Origin: Torymus aiolomorphi
Lineage: Eukaryota > Arthropoda > Insecta > Hymenoptera > Torymidae
DNA length: 64,000 nucleotides
Assembly (NCBI GenBank): GCA_036365515.1
Contig: CM070876.1
Span: 38,029,195 to 38,093,194, forward strand
Direction: 5' to 3'
Every line of letters starts with the position of its first letter. The first letter of the stretch is position 1. The position numbers and the translations under genes were made by a program. The notes below the pieces were generated by a model. It was not told the DNA's origin, searched no databases, and saw only the letters and a program-made list of their open reading frames with translations. Positions 1 to 12,716 of this stretch are shown here, one piece after another.

Positions 1-3000
1 GTTTTCACGATCTATGTATCAATGCAATGAGAATATTATAAGCTTTAAAAATTGGAAATCAAAGCAGAATGTAGAATTGGCATATCTCCTGTTAATATCG
101 TCATTATGTCTAAATTAGCGCATGGGATGTTACGGGTCATATTAAATCGCTATTTTATTCAGATGAGTAGAGTTATTGTATTATCCAATTCAATAAAATT
201 TAATTAAATTTTTTGAAGTATATTAATTAAGTAAAAATAAGATAAGTTCTTGAAGAAATTTATTCACTGCACAAGTCTTTATAAGGTGATATGATATTAA
301 AATCTATGCACGAAATGTAATTCGAATAGTTTATACGGTTTAGAAAAGTATTTTTACGTGTCATAGTATGCACAATGTGACGAGGTGGATCGGGTTGCAT
401 ATAGCAGCAGCATAAGGACAACTCGAGGAAAGACGCGCACCGGGATCGATTTTTATCGAGTCCTCCTCCATTTATTTATTTATATGCGAGTTCCCACTCG
501 TAAAAGTATTATGCGAATAACTGAAAACGTAAATTAGTTTCATATATTATCGATTGAATCGAAGTATACGGAAACGTATATTCTCATATAATATTAAAAT
601 TTCCAATTTTCTTTTTATCGACTTCTCAACAACATTGTAGTGACTTGATTTCTTATAAATTTATAAGCCACTAATTTTTATCACAATATGTGTTGCTATC
701 TCGTAAGAACTACAAAAACAAATATGTACGTTAATTGTCAGATGAGTTGACGGCAATGAAGAAGTAGTGTTATCAGGCGTAAACGCCAGTATCTAAGAGT
801 GATTCTCTGCTATCGACATTACCGAGGATTGACAGCGGGACCTTCAAAGATGTCTGATTTCTCGAACAAATGTCTGTATATATAAGTATATATGAGTATA
901 ACATACGCATGCATATTATGCAAGACAGAATAATCGTAATGTATACGTCATTGCTCGTGGGTAAAGTTGATACATGAGTAGCTCTAGTACTGTGGTACAC
1001 AAGGGGACGACTACAGTTTATCGACTCTCGATCTTAAATAACAAGGATAACCGTAAGGGATATTTGATGCCCCCAGTGTGATTTATAAGGGGTAAAATAC
1101 GCTATTTGACAGATACTTTTGAGGGTCCATGCATGGTTTCTATAACGATTTAATAATATAGTATCAACAATTTTTCTCGCATTTGAATTATTTAGTTTAT
1201 TTTTGCATAACTTTATATCAAACCATAGAAGTATAAAAATATTATGTATTTTGTGTAGAACTAAATAGCTGGAAATTTAGTGACTTAATTTGATTTAATG
1301 GTTATATGAGCTCATTACGAATTTATCAGAGTATTCAAAGTTACAAAGCTTAAAATACTAATTTAAATCATAATTTAATAAATCGACAAATTCTGCTAGC
1401 TCTCATTAAAGACTAAAACTCGAAAATGAGCTATACTGAACAGGATAAGTGCCTCGATTTGTGTGCCGGAACATATTTGCGTGCTTTCCATAAAAATGCA
1501 TATAAAGCACATAAATAGATATTTTATAAAATAAAAAAAAAAATAAGTAGTTGAAAGTATATTATACAACTGCATCTGACTCATAAGGAGACCATCGACC
1601 CGGATTACAGTCTCCGGGAAACGGATTTCGCTGAGGCTTTGGGAGGCATTTTCTTATACCTAAATATGAATCTTAGTGTCCTTAATTTAATCTTGAAGAC
1701 CATTTTTTCAAAGATATGAGTTATATTTCAAATAAGCGATTTTCTAATGAAAATTGTTGTAATTTTACTACTACATATTGTGCATCAGAGTCATATATAG
1801 ATTTATATAAAGTTATTTCAATTATTAAAACATCTAGATCTCTATTAGTTATCCGTTATATACATGGTAATTTTAATGAGCCAAACATTTCTGAAGATAT
1901 TTAAAAAATGCATAATTGTATAGTTAACACATAATTGTATAGTTAACAGTTCAGGACTACAACAAACATCGACTAAGGTCTACAGTGCTGCAAGTAAAAA
2001 TGCGTTAAATTTTATAAAAAGTTCCAACATTTAGTATTTTTAAATGTTAATTACTTATCTCAGTACCATAAGGGATGTTAGTTACGTTACATCTAACAGC
2101 ATTTCAAAGCTCCGAAACAAAACTGTCAATTATTGATTTTATTGCAATATGTATTACATGTCATGTATCTACTGTCAAAGATTAGCATCATAGAAAATTA
2201 TGTACGGGTCGTACATGTCTCGTATAGCACAGCAGACACGATTCATACGAGTTAGGTACGATTCGTATAACCCTGACCGTGCTAAAAAGTTCCTAGATCT
2301 TTTACGTGCAAAGTCAAAACATTCTTTGATTTCAGCAACTCAATAGATATTACTTTCGTCGTTCGTTTGCCGGAGAAAATATTCACGATAGATGTTTTGT
2401 CTTTTAAGAACAACCTAAAAAATCTGTACTACCAAAAGTCACTATCAACAAAATAGTTTAAAATTTGATTGCATTGTCCGTCTCTGATATTACCTGCACA
2501 TTACACCATTTGAAGATCAATTATTAGTTAGAGAAACAAAATAAATTAATTCCGACATAAAATCGACTATATATACTGTTACGTGTGGATACATGTAACA
2601 ATACTATATTAATAGAATGTCCATAAGTTTTTTTTATTGCGATCCCGATTTTAATCAAAATTTTACAAAGTGTTGTAAAAAATTTCAATACGCAAACTTT
2701 TGTGATTTCGAAAGTTTTCTCATAAAGATTTTTTCTGTGGTTTGCAGATTATCAGATATATTGACGTGAAAAAGTAAAAATGTTGGAGACAACATTTTTG
2801 AGACTATAACACAGTTTATAAGCAACAGAATGATATTAACTGAATCAAATAAAATAAAGTAGAAAATCTCTATATCTATAAGGTTAATTTACAGTAAATT
2901 GGATTTTTATAGTAAGGATTTAAAATATTTTAATTGAATAATTATTGAAGATATTTTTGTTAAGTTAAATTAACTTAAAAAAATAACTTTAATATTAACA

Positions 3001-4006
3001 TAAAATATTTATAAACTAATCACCTTCAAATTTAGAGTTTATTATATTCACTTATTATATTGGTTATTAATCACTTATTATATTGGATATTATTCACTTT
3101 TTTTATTGGGTTTATTTTTATTTATATATACGAAACCTACAGGTTTATTTAGTAGATGGATTTCGAAAAGAATAATGTTTTTCATGATATTTCTGGTTGA
3201 TACTATGGAAAGGAAGAACAAACTTTAACAATTATATAAGTAGCACTAAGAAGCTTTGAAATATCTCATAAAATAGTTTCATTTTTTAGCTCTCTTAGAT
3301 GCCGCATTTATCACAAGAAAAAAAAAATTTCTATAGTTTTGGTATATAACGACATAAAAAATAAACATTTTAATTTTGCGAGATTTGAACTTATTCATTA
3401 GATTATCCTGTATTGGTAAGAGCCAACAAATTTTTTTAGAAGTATATACAATAAGATTTATACAATTAAAATATGTAATAAATATCTATTTTGATTATTT
3501 TTGTAATTTTTTTAGTCTCATAAAAAAGGTTGAGATATGGTTATCGCCTCTATTAATAAACCTATTTAAATTATCGATTTTATATTAAGACCAGTATGAA
3601 AATGTATTAATTAGTATTCATTTATTTTCTGTTCTTTATTGAATTACTGAAATATTATTTTTGTTCTGTTTTTAAATAACTATTTATAATAAGATTTAAA
3701 GAAAACTTTTTTATGTCCCATTACAATAATTAAATTCAAAGTTTAATCAAAATATAAAATTAATTGCTTTCAACCTTCGAACACAGTCGCATAATTACAG
3801 TAATCCTAAATTAAGCGTATGTTATATTTATATTTATTCGGATGCTTTGCAGAGAAACTATATTGATATACCAAATCAATATCATATGTCATCGTGACAA
3901 ATTTAACATAGATTTTCTTGCAATATATTATACTTATTGAATAATATTGATATTAACGTGTTAAAGAAATTTATTTGAATAAATCTGTCATATGATATTA
4001 AGTATT
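1..4006. other. AT-rich DNA, no gene recognised
   Basis: Both strands show only short open frames of fewer than about 80 codons with low-complexity AT-driven composition. I see no domain motif, tRNA fold or terminal inverted repeat here. A 'cttattatattgg'-like motif recurs three times near 3050-3110. This is intergenic or intronic sequence as far as I can tell. Confidence 0.5.
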
Positions 4007-4226
4007 ATTTTTGCCTGGCGGGCCAAAAGTACCACTTTTGCTCCCGGCATCCGATCGCGAAGGTTGTATTTTCGGCCTCGCCAGGCAAAAAAATCGTATA
4101 TGCACCTCGGGAGCAAATAAAGAATGCCTCAGATCGCATGTTTGTCACCCTCGCCTTCGGCTCGGGTGACAATTTCTATGCGATCTGGGACATTCTTTAC
4201 TTTTACTCCCTAGGTGCATAATATAC
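4007..4226. repeat. Twin-hairpin (snapback) repeat
   Basis: Two adjacent imperfect palindromes. The first (about 4012-4091) opens with TTTTTGCCTGGCG and closes with its complement, with a second inner pairing of GGCC..TAC with GTA..GGCC. The second (about 4095-4222) pairs 'tatgcacctcgggagcaaa' with 'ttactccctaggtgcata' and continues through 'gatcgcat' and 'gtcaccc' to a loop of 'tcgccttcggctcg', giving a stem of roughly 55 bp with mismatches. No open frame is present. This resembles short snapback or MITE-type repeats; the family is not identified. Confidence 0.6.
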
Positions 4227-4861
4227 TATTTTAATTGTCACACAAAAAGGCATTTGTTTAACAAAATTTATTATATATTATTTACGATTTAATGAGGATT
4301 AGTTTATACATGAAGATCAACGACAATACTTATTAGCAACATTTTTATTAATCTTTATTGCCGAATATACTTTTAGTAAATTAAAGTCCGCAGTTCGAAT
4401 ATGTATTGGAATTCAAACTTTTTAATTAAACACGTTCTCTCAGAATTTGGAACGTAGAAAACACAGCACCTGTTCCTGATAGATTTGCTCAACTTAATTT
4501 ATATTTAGCTGGAATTTTGCTGACATATTTTCGCCGCGCTTATTATTAACTCAGTCGTTGAGGAAAGCGGCCAAAAATCAATATATCACAAAAAATGTGT
4601 ATTTCAACGAAAGAGACGAAAAAACGTACATTGGACCGAGATATACATACTCCAGCGTTAGGTGCGCCTACATGCAACAAAGGAAAGTAGAAAAATATGA
4701 ACGCTCACTCAAATAAGTGGACGTGAGCCCGCGCCCAGCGGGCTTTTAACGTCAACAAAAGACTCCCTCGGAAAATCATATTTTTCTCCACATGTATTCA
4801 AACGTATTACTCAGCTATTTCACGGTCATGTAATAGATAAATCAAAACAGTTCGACATTAG

Positions 4862-7400
4862 GGAACATGAAAACGCGCACGGTACTGCAATGTGAAGTTG
4901 TATGTGTGTGTGTGTTTGTGTGGCGTGCAAAATCGCGCGTGGATCGGTGGATGCCGGTGCTCAGCGTCGCTGTGAGCGCGATCGTGTGTGTGTGTGTGTG
5001 CAATATTTTCAGTGTGATCAATACCCGCACATAGTTCTAGGGTTGAAAAACCTCCTCCTCTAAACACGATATGTACGTGCACGTTCACTTGCGTGCGGCG
5101 CGTTCGTACGTGGCTTTTAAGTAGAGTAGGACAAAGCATAGTTATCCGCGCGGGTAGACTTTTTTCCCGCGAGGTGCATGCTGCGCGACGACGCACCGGC
5201 TGAGATGAACAAGAAGACGGTGGAAGAAGAAGAAGAGGCAGCAGCGAATGTCGCAGACAAAAGTGGCTCTTTTAATCGGCGAAGTGGCCCGAGGGCAGAA
5301 ACTACGGCATGGGCTTGCTAAAGGTAACAAGGGAGCGTAAGTGAGCTAAAAGTCGAAGTTCTGCGCTGTTTCCGACCGAGGGCGGCTCACTTTTCCAGGA
5401 TGTTAGAAATAAGTAGTACTTTTAGAGTATCCTAACTCAGACCAGTCTGCTTGAAACCCAAACGACCATTTTATTTAACATAACCGTCTTCGCACGCCTT
5501 AATATTGGCATTCATTTAATGCTCGTCAATGTCAGAACTTTTAATAAAAAGAAAAATGATCCGGAGTTCTGCAGAATCTAGTACTCTGAACCGCGTGCGA
5601 CCAAGGCTCGCGAGCCACAGCTGAGACAGAGTGACAGAAGAGCGCCAACCCCCCGACGACGTTGTGTGTATTATAATATCTTTACAGGTTCGCTGTCCCG
5701 CCCGCGTGAGTGCATATAACCCGGGTGTACACACACACACAGGTATACCCACACAGGAGGCTCGCTGGCAGCGGCGTCGGTGGCGGCGGCAACGAAGACG
5801 AAGCGGCCGCAGAAGAAGAGTGTCACGAAGCGATCGAAACTCACCGTGTCTGGCGGCGCCTGACGTCACGAGCGCCCTCGTGCACACATCACACACACAC
5901 ACATGCACACGCGCGCGCTCGCAGGCGCAGGGATCGATAATCTGCGTGCACGCACGCACGCCACACACTCGTAAATCACGCCCCCTCCTCCTCCTTCGCG
6001 GGTGAGCGGCAACACGTACGTGTGCACGCGCTCGGCAGGGCGCACAGGTGTGGGTCGGCGCAGCACCTTCGGGGGCCGGCTCGGCGCACGCGGAGCTGTA
6101 CTACTTAAAAAGCGCGCAGGGACCCACCGTCGTCGTAGTCCTCCTGGCGGGTTTCCTCTCCTCGCTCATGTTGGCGGGATCGGCGGGAGGACCGGCATAT
6201 CGCTCACCGCCCTTCGGCCGCGGCTACGGCTCCCTCATCCTCCCGCCCCCTCCCTCGTCGCTGGCCCTCTTCCTCTCGGCGCACACCTGCCGAACTCGAT
6301 CGGCTGCAGCGGCAGTCACAGCGGCACTCGCCTCCCCCTCTCGCGTCAACCGCAGCGCTGCCTCGGCATGTCACGGCACGTGGGCCCAGGAGCTGCGAGG
6401 GGGACGCACACACGCGGAGAGCGAGGAACACGCGGGCGCGCGCACACACACTGCGGCTCTCGGGGCGGTGCAGCGGGGAGCTGCGACGGCGGCGACGGTC
6501 GGGCGCAGACTGGCGAGAGGGAGAGGAGGCACGAGTGACCCCGCGGAGGCGGCGTGTGGATCGCCGTGGGAGCGCAAGAGAGATGGCTGGGGGAGAGAGC
6601 GCCTGCGCGCGCCCTCCCCCGCGCGCCCTTCCGCTCGCGAACTCAGGCCGACTTTGCAAATACAAGTCCTATACCTACCTACTCGCACGCTGCACGATAA
6701 CGTCCCCATGCTTTGCCTCCCCTACTCCCTTATTCTGCCCCCTCTCTCTCTCTCTCTTTGCGCCACCGACTCGCGTCTCCCCCTTTTTATATCTCTCGGC
6801 TCGTTTGCAGGGATGCGAACGTGTCTCGCATTCGCGGCCTTCGTATACCGCTCGCCAAAACTCTCTCCCTCTCTTCGCGAGCAAGCGTGTACGCCTGTAT
6901 ATATGTATTCCGGCTTTGCGCTCTTCGGCTCTACCTCCCACTCTCGCCTTGCATCACGGTAATTGATCCTTAATAAGACCGTGTGGATTTCGTTCTTTAA
7001 TCAACCGGCGCCACTTTTTTTATACGCGTGAGTGGCTTGAAATGCCCCCGCAACTTCAAAAGGGCTCTATTTTGGTCCAGCGTCTTAGAATTAATTGAAT
7101 CTTCCCTGCAGCAATTAGCTGTCGAGAAGCTCGGAGCGTGAGTTGTGTGCCTTAATACCATTACGCAGACAGAATTTTTTTTCTCTCGCACGGCACATGG
7201 CTTTCGATGAAATATAAGCTACTGTGTTATTTCAAAAATTTGTTTTGTACTTCCTCATTTAGCAACGGGAGGGAAGTTTGCACCGCGATCTTCGAATACT
7301 AATCTAATGCAGACCGCTCGCCCGCCTCTCTGCGGTCCGACCGCACATAAACGCCGTTGTAGCGCCGGGGTGGTCACGTAAAGCGGAACTGAGGCGTTTT
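4862..7400. promoter_or_regulatory. CpG-rich island with CA/TG and CT tracts; possible promoter or first-exon region
   Basis: This stretch is sharply richer in G+C and CpG than its AT-rich surroundings. It carries TG/CA microsatellites (about 4900-4922, 4986-5002, 5727-5742, 5886-5905) and CT tracts (about 6735-6760). Long overlapping open frames exist on both strands (for example 6048-6962 plus and 6204-6665 minus), but they are proline/arginine/alanine-rich, overlap each other and contain no recognisable domain. They are best explained as stop-poor GC-rich DNA. Possible splice donors (gtaac at 5322, gtaagt near 5334) would fit untranslated first exons. The promoter reading is an inference. 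Confidence 0.4.
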
Positions 7401-9143
7401 CGAATCTTATAGATATACCGTGACCTATTAAAGAGTCGAAGCACGCACACCAGAATAATAATTTACTCGATCTTCCATTTTGTGTATTTTAATTTTCGAC
7501 CGCGTCGTAGATCTCCGTCGAGGCACCACATGAGCCAACCACCCTCTATATGTGATAGGTCAATAGTTGTGGTCGGTAATTAAACGTTGATTGCTATTGA
7601 GGAAAACTGATACTCCGATTAAATCGAAGAGAAATGAATCATCAATCAAGTGTCAGATCAAGAGAACGAGCACAAGCGTTAATGAGCCTGCCTATATTTG
7701 GATGTCGAAACGTCTTCCTTAACGCTTTTATACGAAGTGCGACTATTATACCTGCTATGCAAGCAGCCGTTCATGTTATTAGTCTTTTGGATTAAAGTAT
7801 GTTCTCTAATCCTGAAAATTCTTATTATAAAACTTTTGAACATATATTTTTTTGGTTTAATAACTCTTACAATAATGGTGAATAATTATTCAGCACTGGC
7901 GATTAAAAATACTCGCATATAAAGAAACTCAATTCGATAAGTTTAATCTTTCTAATATTTTTAAAAACGACAATACCATTTTCACTGATAATCTGTGAAC
8001 AGCGTAATCTATAAGTCTCTAAAATATCGTAGACACAAGAAATCACGATTCCTCATAAATCATCTTTACGCGACGACTTTTAGTTGAGCCAGTATTTTCT
8101 GCGCTATCAAACAGCTCCCGAAAGAAAAGGGTTTATATCAGTGACAAATGGCGTACCGGTTTCAGTCACGTTATCTGAACTAAAAATCCAATATAGTCGA
8201 TGTAAAAGAATCCAGTCTAGCATCGGAAGGATCGAACGAAGCACACGCGCTCACAAACAGTTGACTAATATTTTTTCTGGATTTATAGTCAAAACTATTA
8301 TTCTCAAATTTTATGCTATGTTGTAAAATTCCCATTTTCAAATTGATCGTTGAGAATTTTTACGGCCGAAATCTGGTCGATAATCTCGTGGATTTCGAAG
8401 ATATTTATACCGTTTGTAATACATTAAATTGTAAAATTAATCGTTAAAATAGTGCTTTTTTGCATCGATTCGATTTTATGGATAACTCTATATACAAATA
8501 GGATTTAACTGATACCCTTCAAAAAATAATAAGATAGTTTTGAAAAATGTTATTGAAACGACTTCTACTTAAAAAGACTTTGATTAATTATTAGCGACTA
8601 ACAGCTTACAATAAATGTTGAATGAAGTATTTGCATGTAGAAGATGGTTCTAGAATATATATTTAGATTATATAGGTATATGAACATTATTTATTGATTA
8701 CTTTCTTACATTATTTTGTATCATTTATAAGTCACATTCTGTTAATAGATTTTCAATCTCTATGTGTTTCTCTACTTAAAATAAAGGCTGACGAACAAGT
8801 ATGGGCTTTTCTATAAAAATTTAGACGTGAACTTCTTTAAATACATTTTCTTTTATTTCTTGAATTTTTCACTTGTTGTCCATTATAATGGAAATCTTGG
8901 TTTGGATATTTTGCATTGCAAACTAATTTCACAGAAGCAGTTGATTTATTTTAGATTCCTGAAGTGAATTGAGAACGAGAGCTATCATAAGTTTACAGCT
9001 ATTTTTACTGATTTTATTTATTATTATATTAATTTATATTTTTAAGGGCTTCTACCAAGTGGATTGAGTTTGCATGAATAATAGCTTTTTTATATAAAGT
9101 GCTGATTATATTTCCTATTATTTTATTTAATATAATTTGTAGC
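7401..9143. other. AT-rich intergenic/intronic DNA, nothing recognised
   Basis: Only scattered frames under 85 codons, none with a motif. No inverted-repeat element or RNA fold was noticed. Confidence 0.5.
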
Positions 9144-9145
9144 TA

Positions 9146-9293
9146 CTCTGCTGGAAATCGTCCATTTTTCTCCTATTTTTGAAACGATTTTTCTTCCATT
9201 TTCTAGCCACTTTCTAGCGATTTCAGTCAACCCGCCATTAAATGGCTAGAAAATGGGAGAAAAATCGACGAAAATGGACGATTTCTACCAGGG
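9146..9293. mobile_element. Hairpin MITE, CCCTGGTAGAAA family
   Basis: A 148-bp near-palindrome. The right end reads ...cgatttctaccaggg and the left end ctctgctggaaatcg..., the complement with three differences. The arms pair through 'atggacg/cgtccat', 'ggagaaaaat' and 'attttctagcca'. It is flanked by TA on both sides (9144-9145 and 9294-9295), consistent with a TA target duplication. A relative lies at 57945-58042, and two loose copies of the terminal motif sit near 11070-11097. Confidence 0.7.
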
Positions 9294-9295
9294 TA

Positions 9296-10380
9296 ATCTT
9301 ATCAATATATTTTCATTTATTGAGAGGATAACTAGTATACCATTATATTTGTCTCCCTTTCAAGCACTTAAAGGAATGTGTAAGTAATTTGTATATTTAG
9401 AAATATACTTTGTAATGTTACAGTTCTCTATACTTATATTGCAATCATTTAGATTTTCTTGCATAGTGTCCCTTATACATGTTTGGAGTTTGATTAGGTA
9501 CTCTTGGCAAGGAGGTTCCATATTTCTCAAAAGCTTTTATGCCCTTGTAGTAAAATGTTTGTATATTATATATTATTATTAGTTATTTCTTAATTTAAGA
9601 GTGGAAAGGTTCTATTATTTGAAGTGTATGTCATAAATATACACTATATTTTTTTATGGCATTTAACCAAACATTTTAGAGAAAAGCGTTCTTCAAACTC
9701 TCCGAAACGGAATTAAGTATACCCCAATCAATTTTCGAATGATTTCATCCATTAGATTTTGATTGATTACTAATTTCAAAAACGTTTTTGGAAAAATCAA
9801 ATGGATCGAATCATTCTAAAATTTAATAAGTTTAATTATACTTAATGCCATTTCGAAGAACCTGAAAAAATGGTTTTTCTAATATTTTTTTAATGCAATA
9901 AAAAAAGGAATGTTTAGGTGTCAATAACGTAGGGATCCGTGTCGGTACAGTGCACGATTGAAAATCTTTCAACTTTTCGATTACCCTGCATTTTCATCAA
10001 ACATATATTTGAGTAGCTTGTATTGCGTTTGATTAATATGCTCTTGTATAATTTATCTTACAAATAATATTATGCTCTGCAAACAAACTATCCTGCCAAC
10101 AATTCGAGATAAACATATTATGTAAAATAATGCAAAGTTAGAACGATGTTAATTTGCTAAATAGCAGTGGTGTATATTTATGCTCTGAACAAAAACAATA
10201 ACGATTAACCCGGTTGCCCGTCACTTATCAAAAATAAGATCGACCCTCACTAATTAATTCGAGCTTCTAACTCACAAAATTCACAATGAAAAACTTAATA
10301 TCCTTTTTATCACCCCATTCAATTTCACATAATGGATTCTTGCATTTTCATTCTCCTATCTCGTGTAAGCTTATTCATTT
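9296..10380. other. AT-rich DNA, nothing recognised
   Basis: No coding motif. A local inverted similarity ('gaacgctt..tccgaaacgg' near 9690 and the complement near 9850) suggests an old degenerate inverted-repeat element but is too weak to delimit. Confidence 0.4.
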
Positions 10381-10382
10381 AG

Positions 10383-11015
10383 ATGATTTTGGGGGCGAGG
10401 CGAATAAGCAACAGCAGCGTCGCCGCCATCACGAACGTTATATTAATCGCAACAATCATTCAGTTGTTGAGTGCAGAAAGTGTTTGCAGTTTTTTTCCCT
10501 TTCTCTCGCTTATTATCTCTCTCCCTTGTCCCACTCTTAATCTCTCACGCGCGCACCGTTGGTCGCTTTATAGTACAGGTGCAGCGCGTACAAATCCGGG
10601 GAACAACATGGCCAGGGTACAAGCGTTAGCCGTAGCATTTCGCTGCGTCATCGGCTGTCGGATACAAGCCGCGAGGGTGTGCGTGTATTTAGGGCACGCG
10701 AGTGAGGAGACATCTCTCTGGAAAAGGGATGGGTGCATGGGTGGCGTGCGAGTTTTACGACTGCGTACAGGACGCTTTCTTTCTCTCCGTATACGAGGAG
10801 GAGGAGGAGAGGATAATTCGATGTGGCTCTGCTCGACGCAATCGTGCTTGATCAACTTGGGCCGCGCGTCAGAGCGACCGTTAAAGATAATCCTGTTTTT
10901 CGATATATCTCGTGAGCGAGGGGTTACGCGCAGAGCTAGCTTTACGACTATTGCCAGCCGCTGACATTCAGTCATTTCGTTGTTACAGCACTGTGGTTGC
11001 GGAAGAGAAAGAGAG

Positions 11016-11055
<40 letters not shown>

Positions 11056-11170
11056 GGAGAGAGAGAGATTTCTACCAGGGAGAGATTTCTACCAGGTCTG
11101 TTGTATTTGTGCGCATATGTTTTATATACTAATATAATACAATTATACGTGCAGCGCGTTCAGCTGTGAT
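10383..11170. promoter_or_regulatory. CpG-rich island with GA microsatellite; possible promoter region
   Basis: A second local rise in CpG content. It includes a GA tract (about 11010-11070) followed by two copies of 'gatttctaccagg', the terminal motif of the MITE at 9146. The open frame 10383-10964 has no domain and is overlapped by an equally open minus frame, so it is not called as a gene. GAGA-type tracts are common in insect promoters, hence the tentative label. Confidence 0.35.
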
Positions 11171-12475
11171 AAATCTTCTGTTCTCGTTTGATCATGCGTA
11201 GAGACGTGATCAATATCAGGATGCGTGTGAAAACTGTGACGATGCCGTATATACGGAAATTTAGGCCACTGACCTGAAATAAGTAAATTACGAGGATTTC
11301 ACCTTTGCCGAGAGTAAAAGAAGAAGAAACAACGCTTGGTTTCTTTATGTCTGAACCGAAACTTCAATATTATAGTCGAAATTGATTTTTTCGGAAGAAA
11401 GATGAGGAGCAACATGCATAATTTTATGACTAAAAGAGCTTTGAAATCACAAAATCGGTTATTTCCATATGTTTTTAAAGCTGCATTATATTATTCATAG
11501 TTACATTGTTTCTATTTGGATATAATATTAATGTTTAACTTGTTGCGAAGCTAAGAAATTGAGAGTTACACTTAAACAAAGTAATTAATTTCCTGGTATA
11601 GTAGAATATCACGATTTATTTATAAATTATTAACACTCTAATTGGGACACTAGATGTATAATATTATTTCAGTTTCAAATTTTTAAATAAGATTAAAGAA
11701 TTATTTTTCTACATAAATGCGATATATTTACATGTAAAAGTTAAACGAGGATCACTTTTCTCTCGTATTCTGAATGATGGTAATATTATTTTGTCATGCA
11801 GCTTTAAGTACTGTAACGATAAGAGATTTCTCAAATTCTTATATTTTGAGCTCTGGGTGATATCACGGCTAAGTTTACGGTTGGTATCCCATATTTCACT
11901 GAAATTCCGTTTAAATATATGTTACGGTACCAATCGACTCTGCTAAAATTCGGACGGTTCCTGTAGTAAACTGTCCGAATATGAAGGCTATCCGAAACTT
12001 TTGACCTATGTTTTCTTTTTGTGTTACTCACGGGACAAATACCGATATAAACGATGTTGCTAAATAAGTTTTACGCAGAAAATGAAAGTCACATGAGAAT
12101 GACTTTGCGCATCTAACATTACAATTTTAATTAGATCTTTTTATTCATTTTCTTTTTTTATTCTTTTTATTCATTCAAGTGATATGTAAAGAGCCAAAAC
12201 TTTTTTAAAATATAATCATTTTCGTGCTATTATGAAGTAATTGTCAGTCCTTACGGGGTAAAATAAGAAGTACAATTTCGTAAAAATATTGTTATCGTCT
12301 TGTGTACTAGCTTTAATAAAACTAAGTGCATGTTGCATTTTTAATCGAATTGATTCGTTACTAAAAAATAAGATACCCGAACAAGGCTCATGAGACTTCA
12401 GTAACAGTGTATTACTATCTGCAAATATTATCATTGGATATGCCATTAGTAAACTATTCTATGATTATGTTGAAT
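11171..12475. other. AT-rich DNA, nothing recognised
   Basis: No open frame above about 76 codons and no repeat structure was noticed. This is the left flank of the LINE insertion. Confidence 0.45.
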
Positions 12476-12489
12476 ATATAATTACACCA
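12476..12489. repeat. Target-site duplication of the LINE (left copy)
   Basis: The 14-bp word atataattacacca occurs here and again at 17851-17864, immediately outside the two ends of the retrotransposon. This sets the element boundaries exactly. Confidence 0.9.
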
Positions 12490-12716
12490 GATAAGATTCG
12501 AGGTGGTCCGCGAGGCGGTTGGATCGCCGAAAGCGTTAGCTCCGCGAAATAAAGCAGAAAAAGAAAATAGAGTGTGAAAAATAGAAAAAACAGTGAGAAG
12601 AGAAGGATAAAGGCGTAAGGAAGGAGGAGAAAAGAAGGCGACAAAATCAGGAAGGAGATAAGAAGAAGATAAGTGAAAAACTAGATCGGCCAAGGAGTGA
12701 GGTTAGTCGAACTAAA

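Noticed and set aside
6048..6962. 304-codon plus-strand open frame in the CpG island
   Set aside because: Overlapped by equally long minus frames, low complexity in A/R/P/S, no domain, and expected from stop-poor GC-rich DNA.
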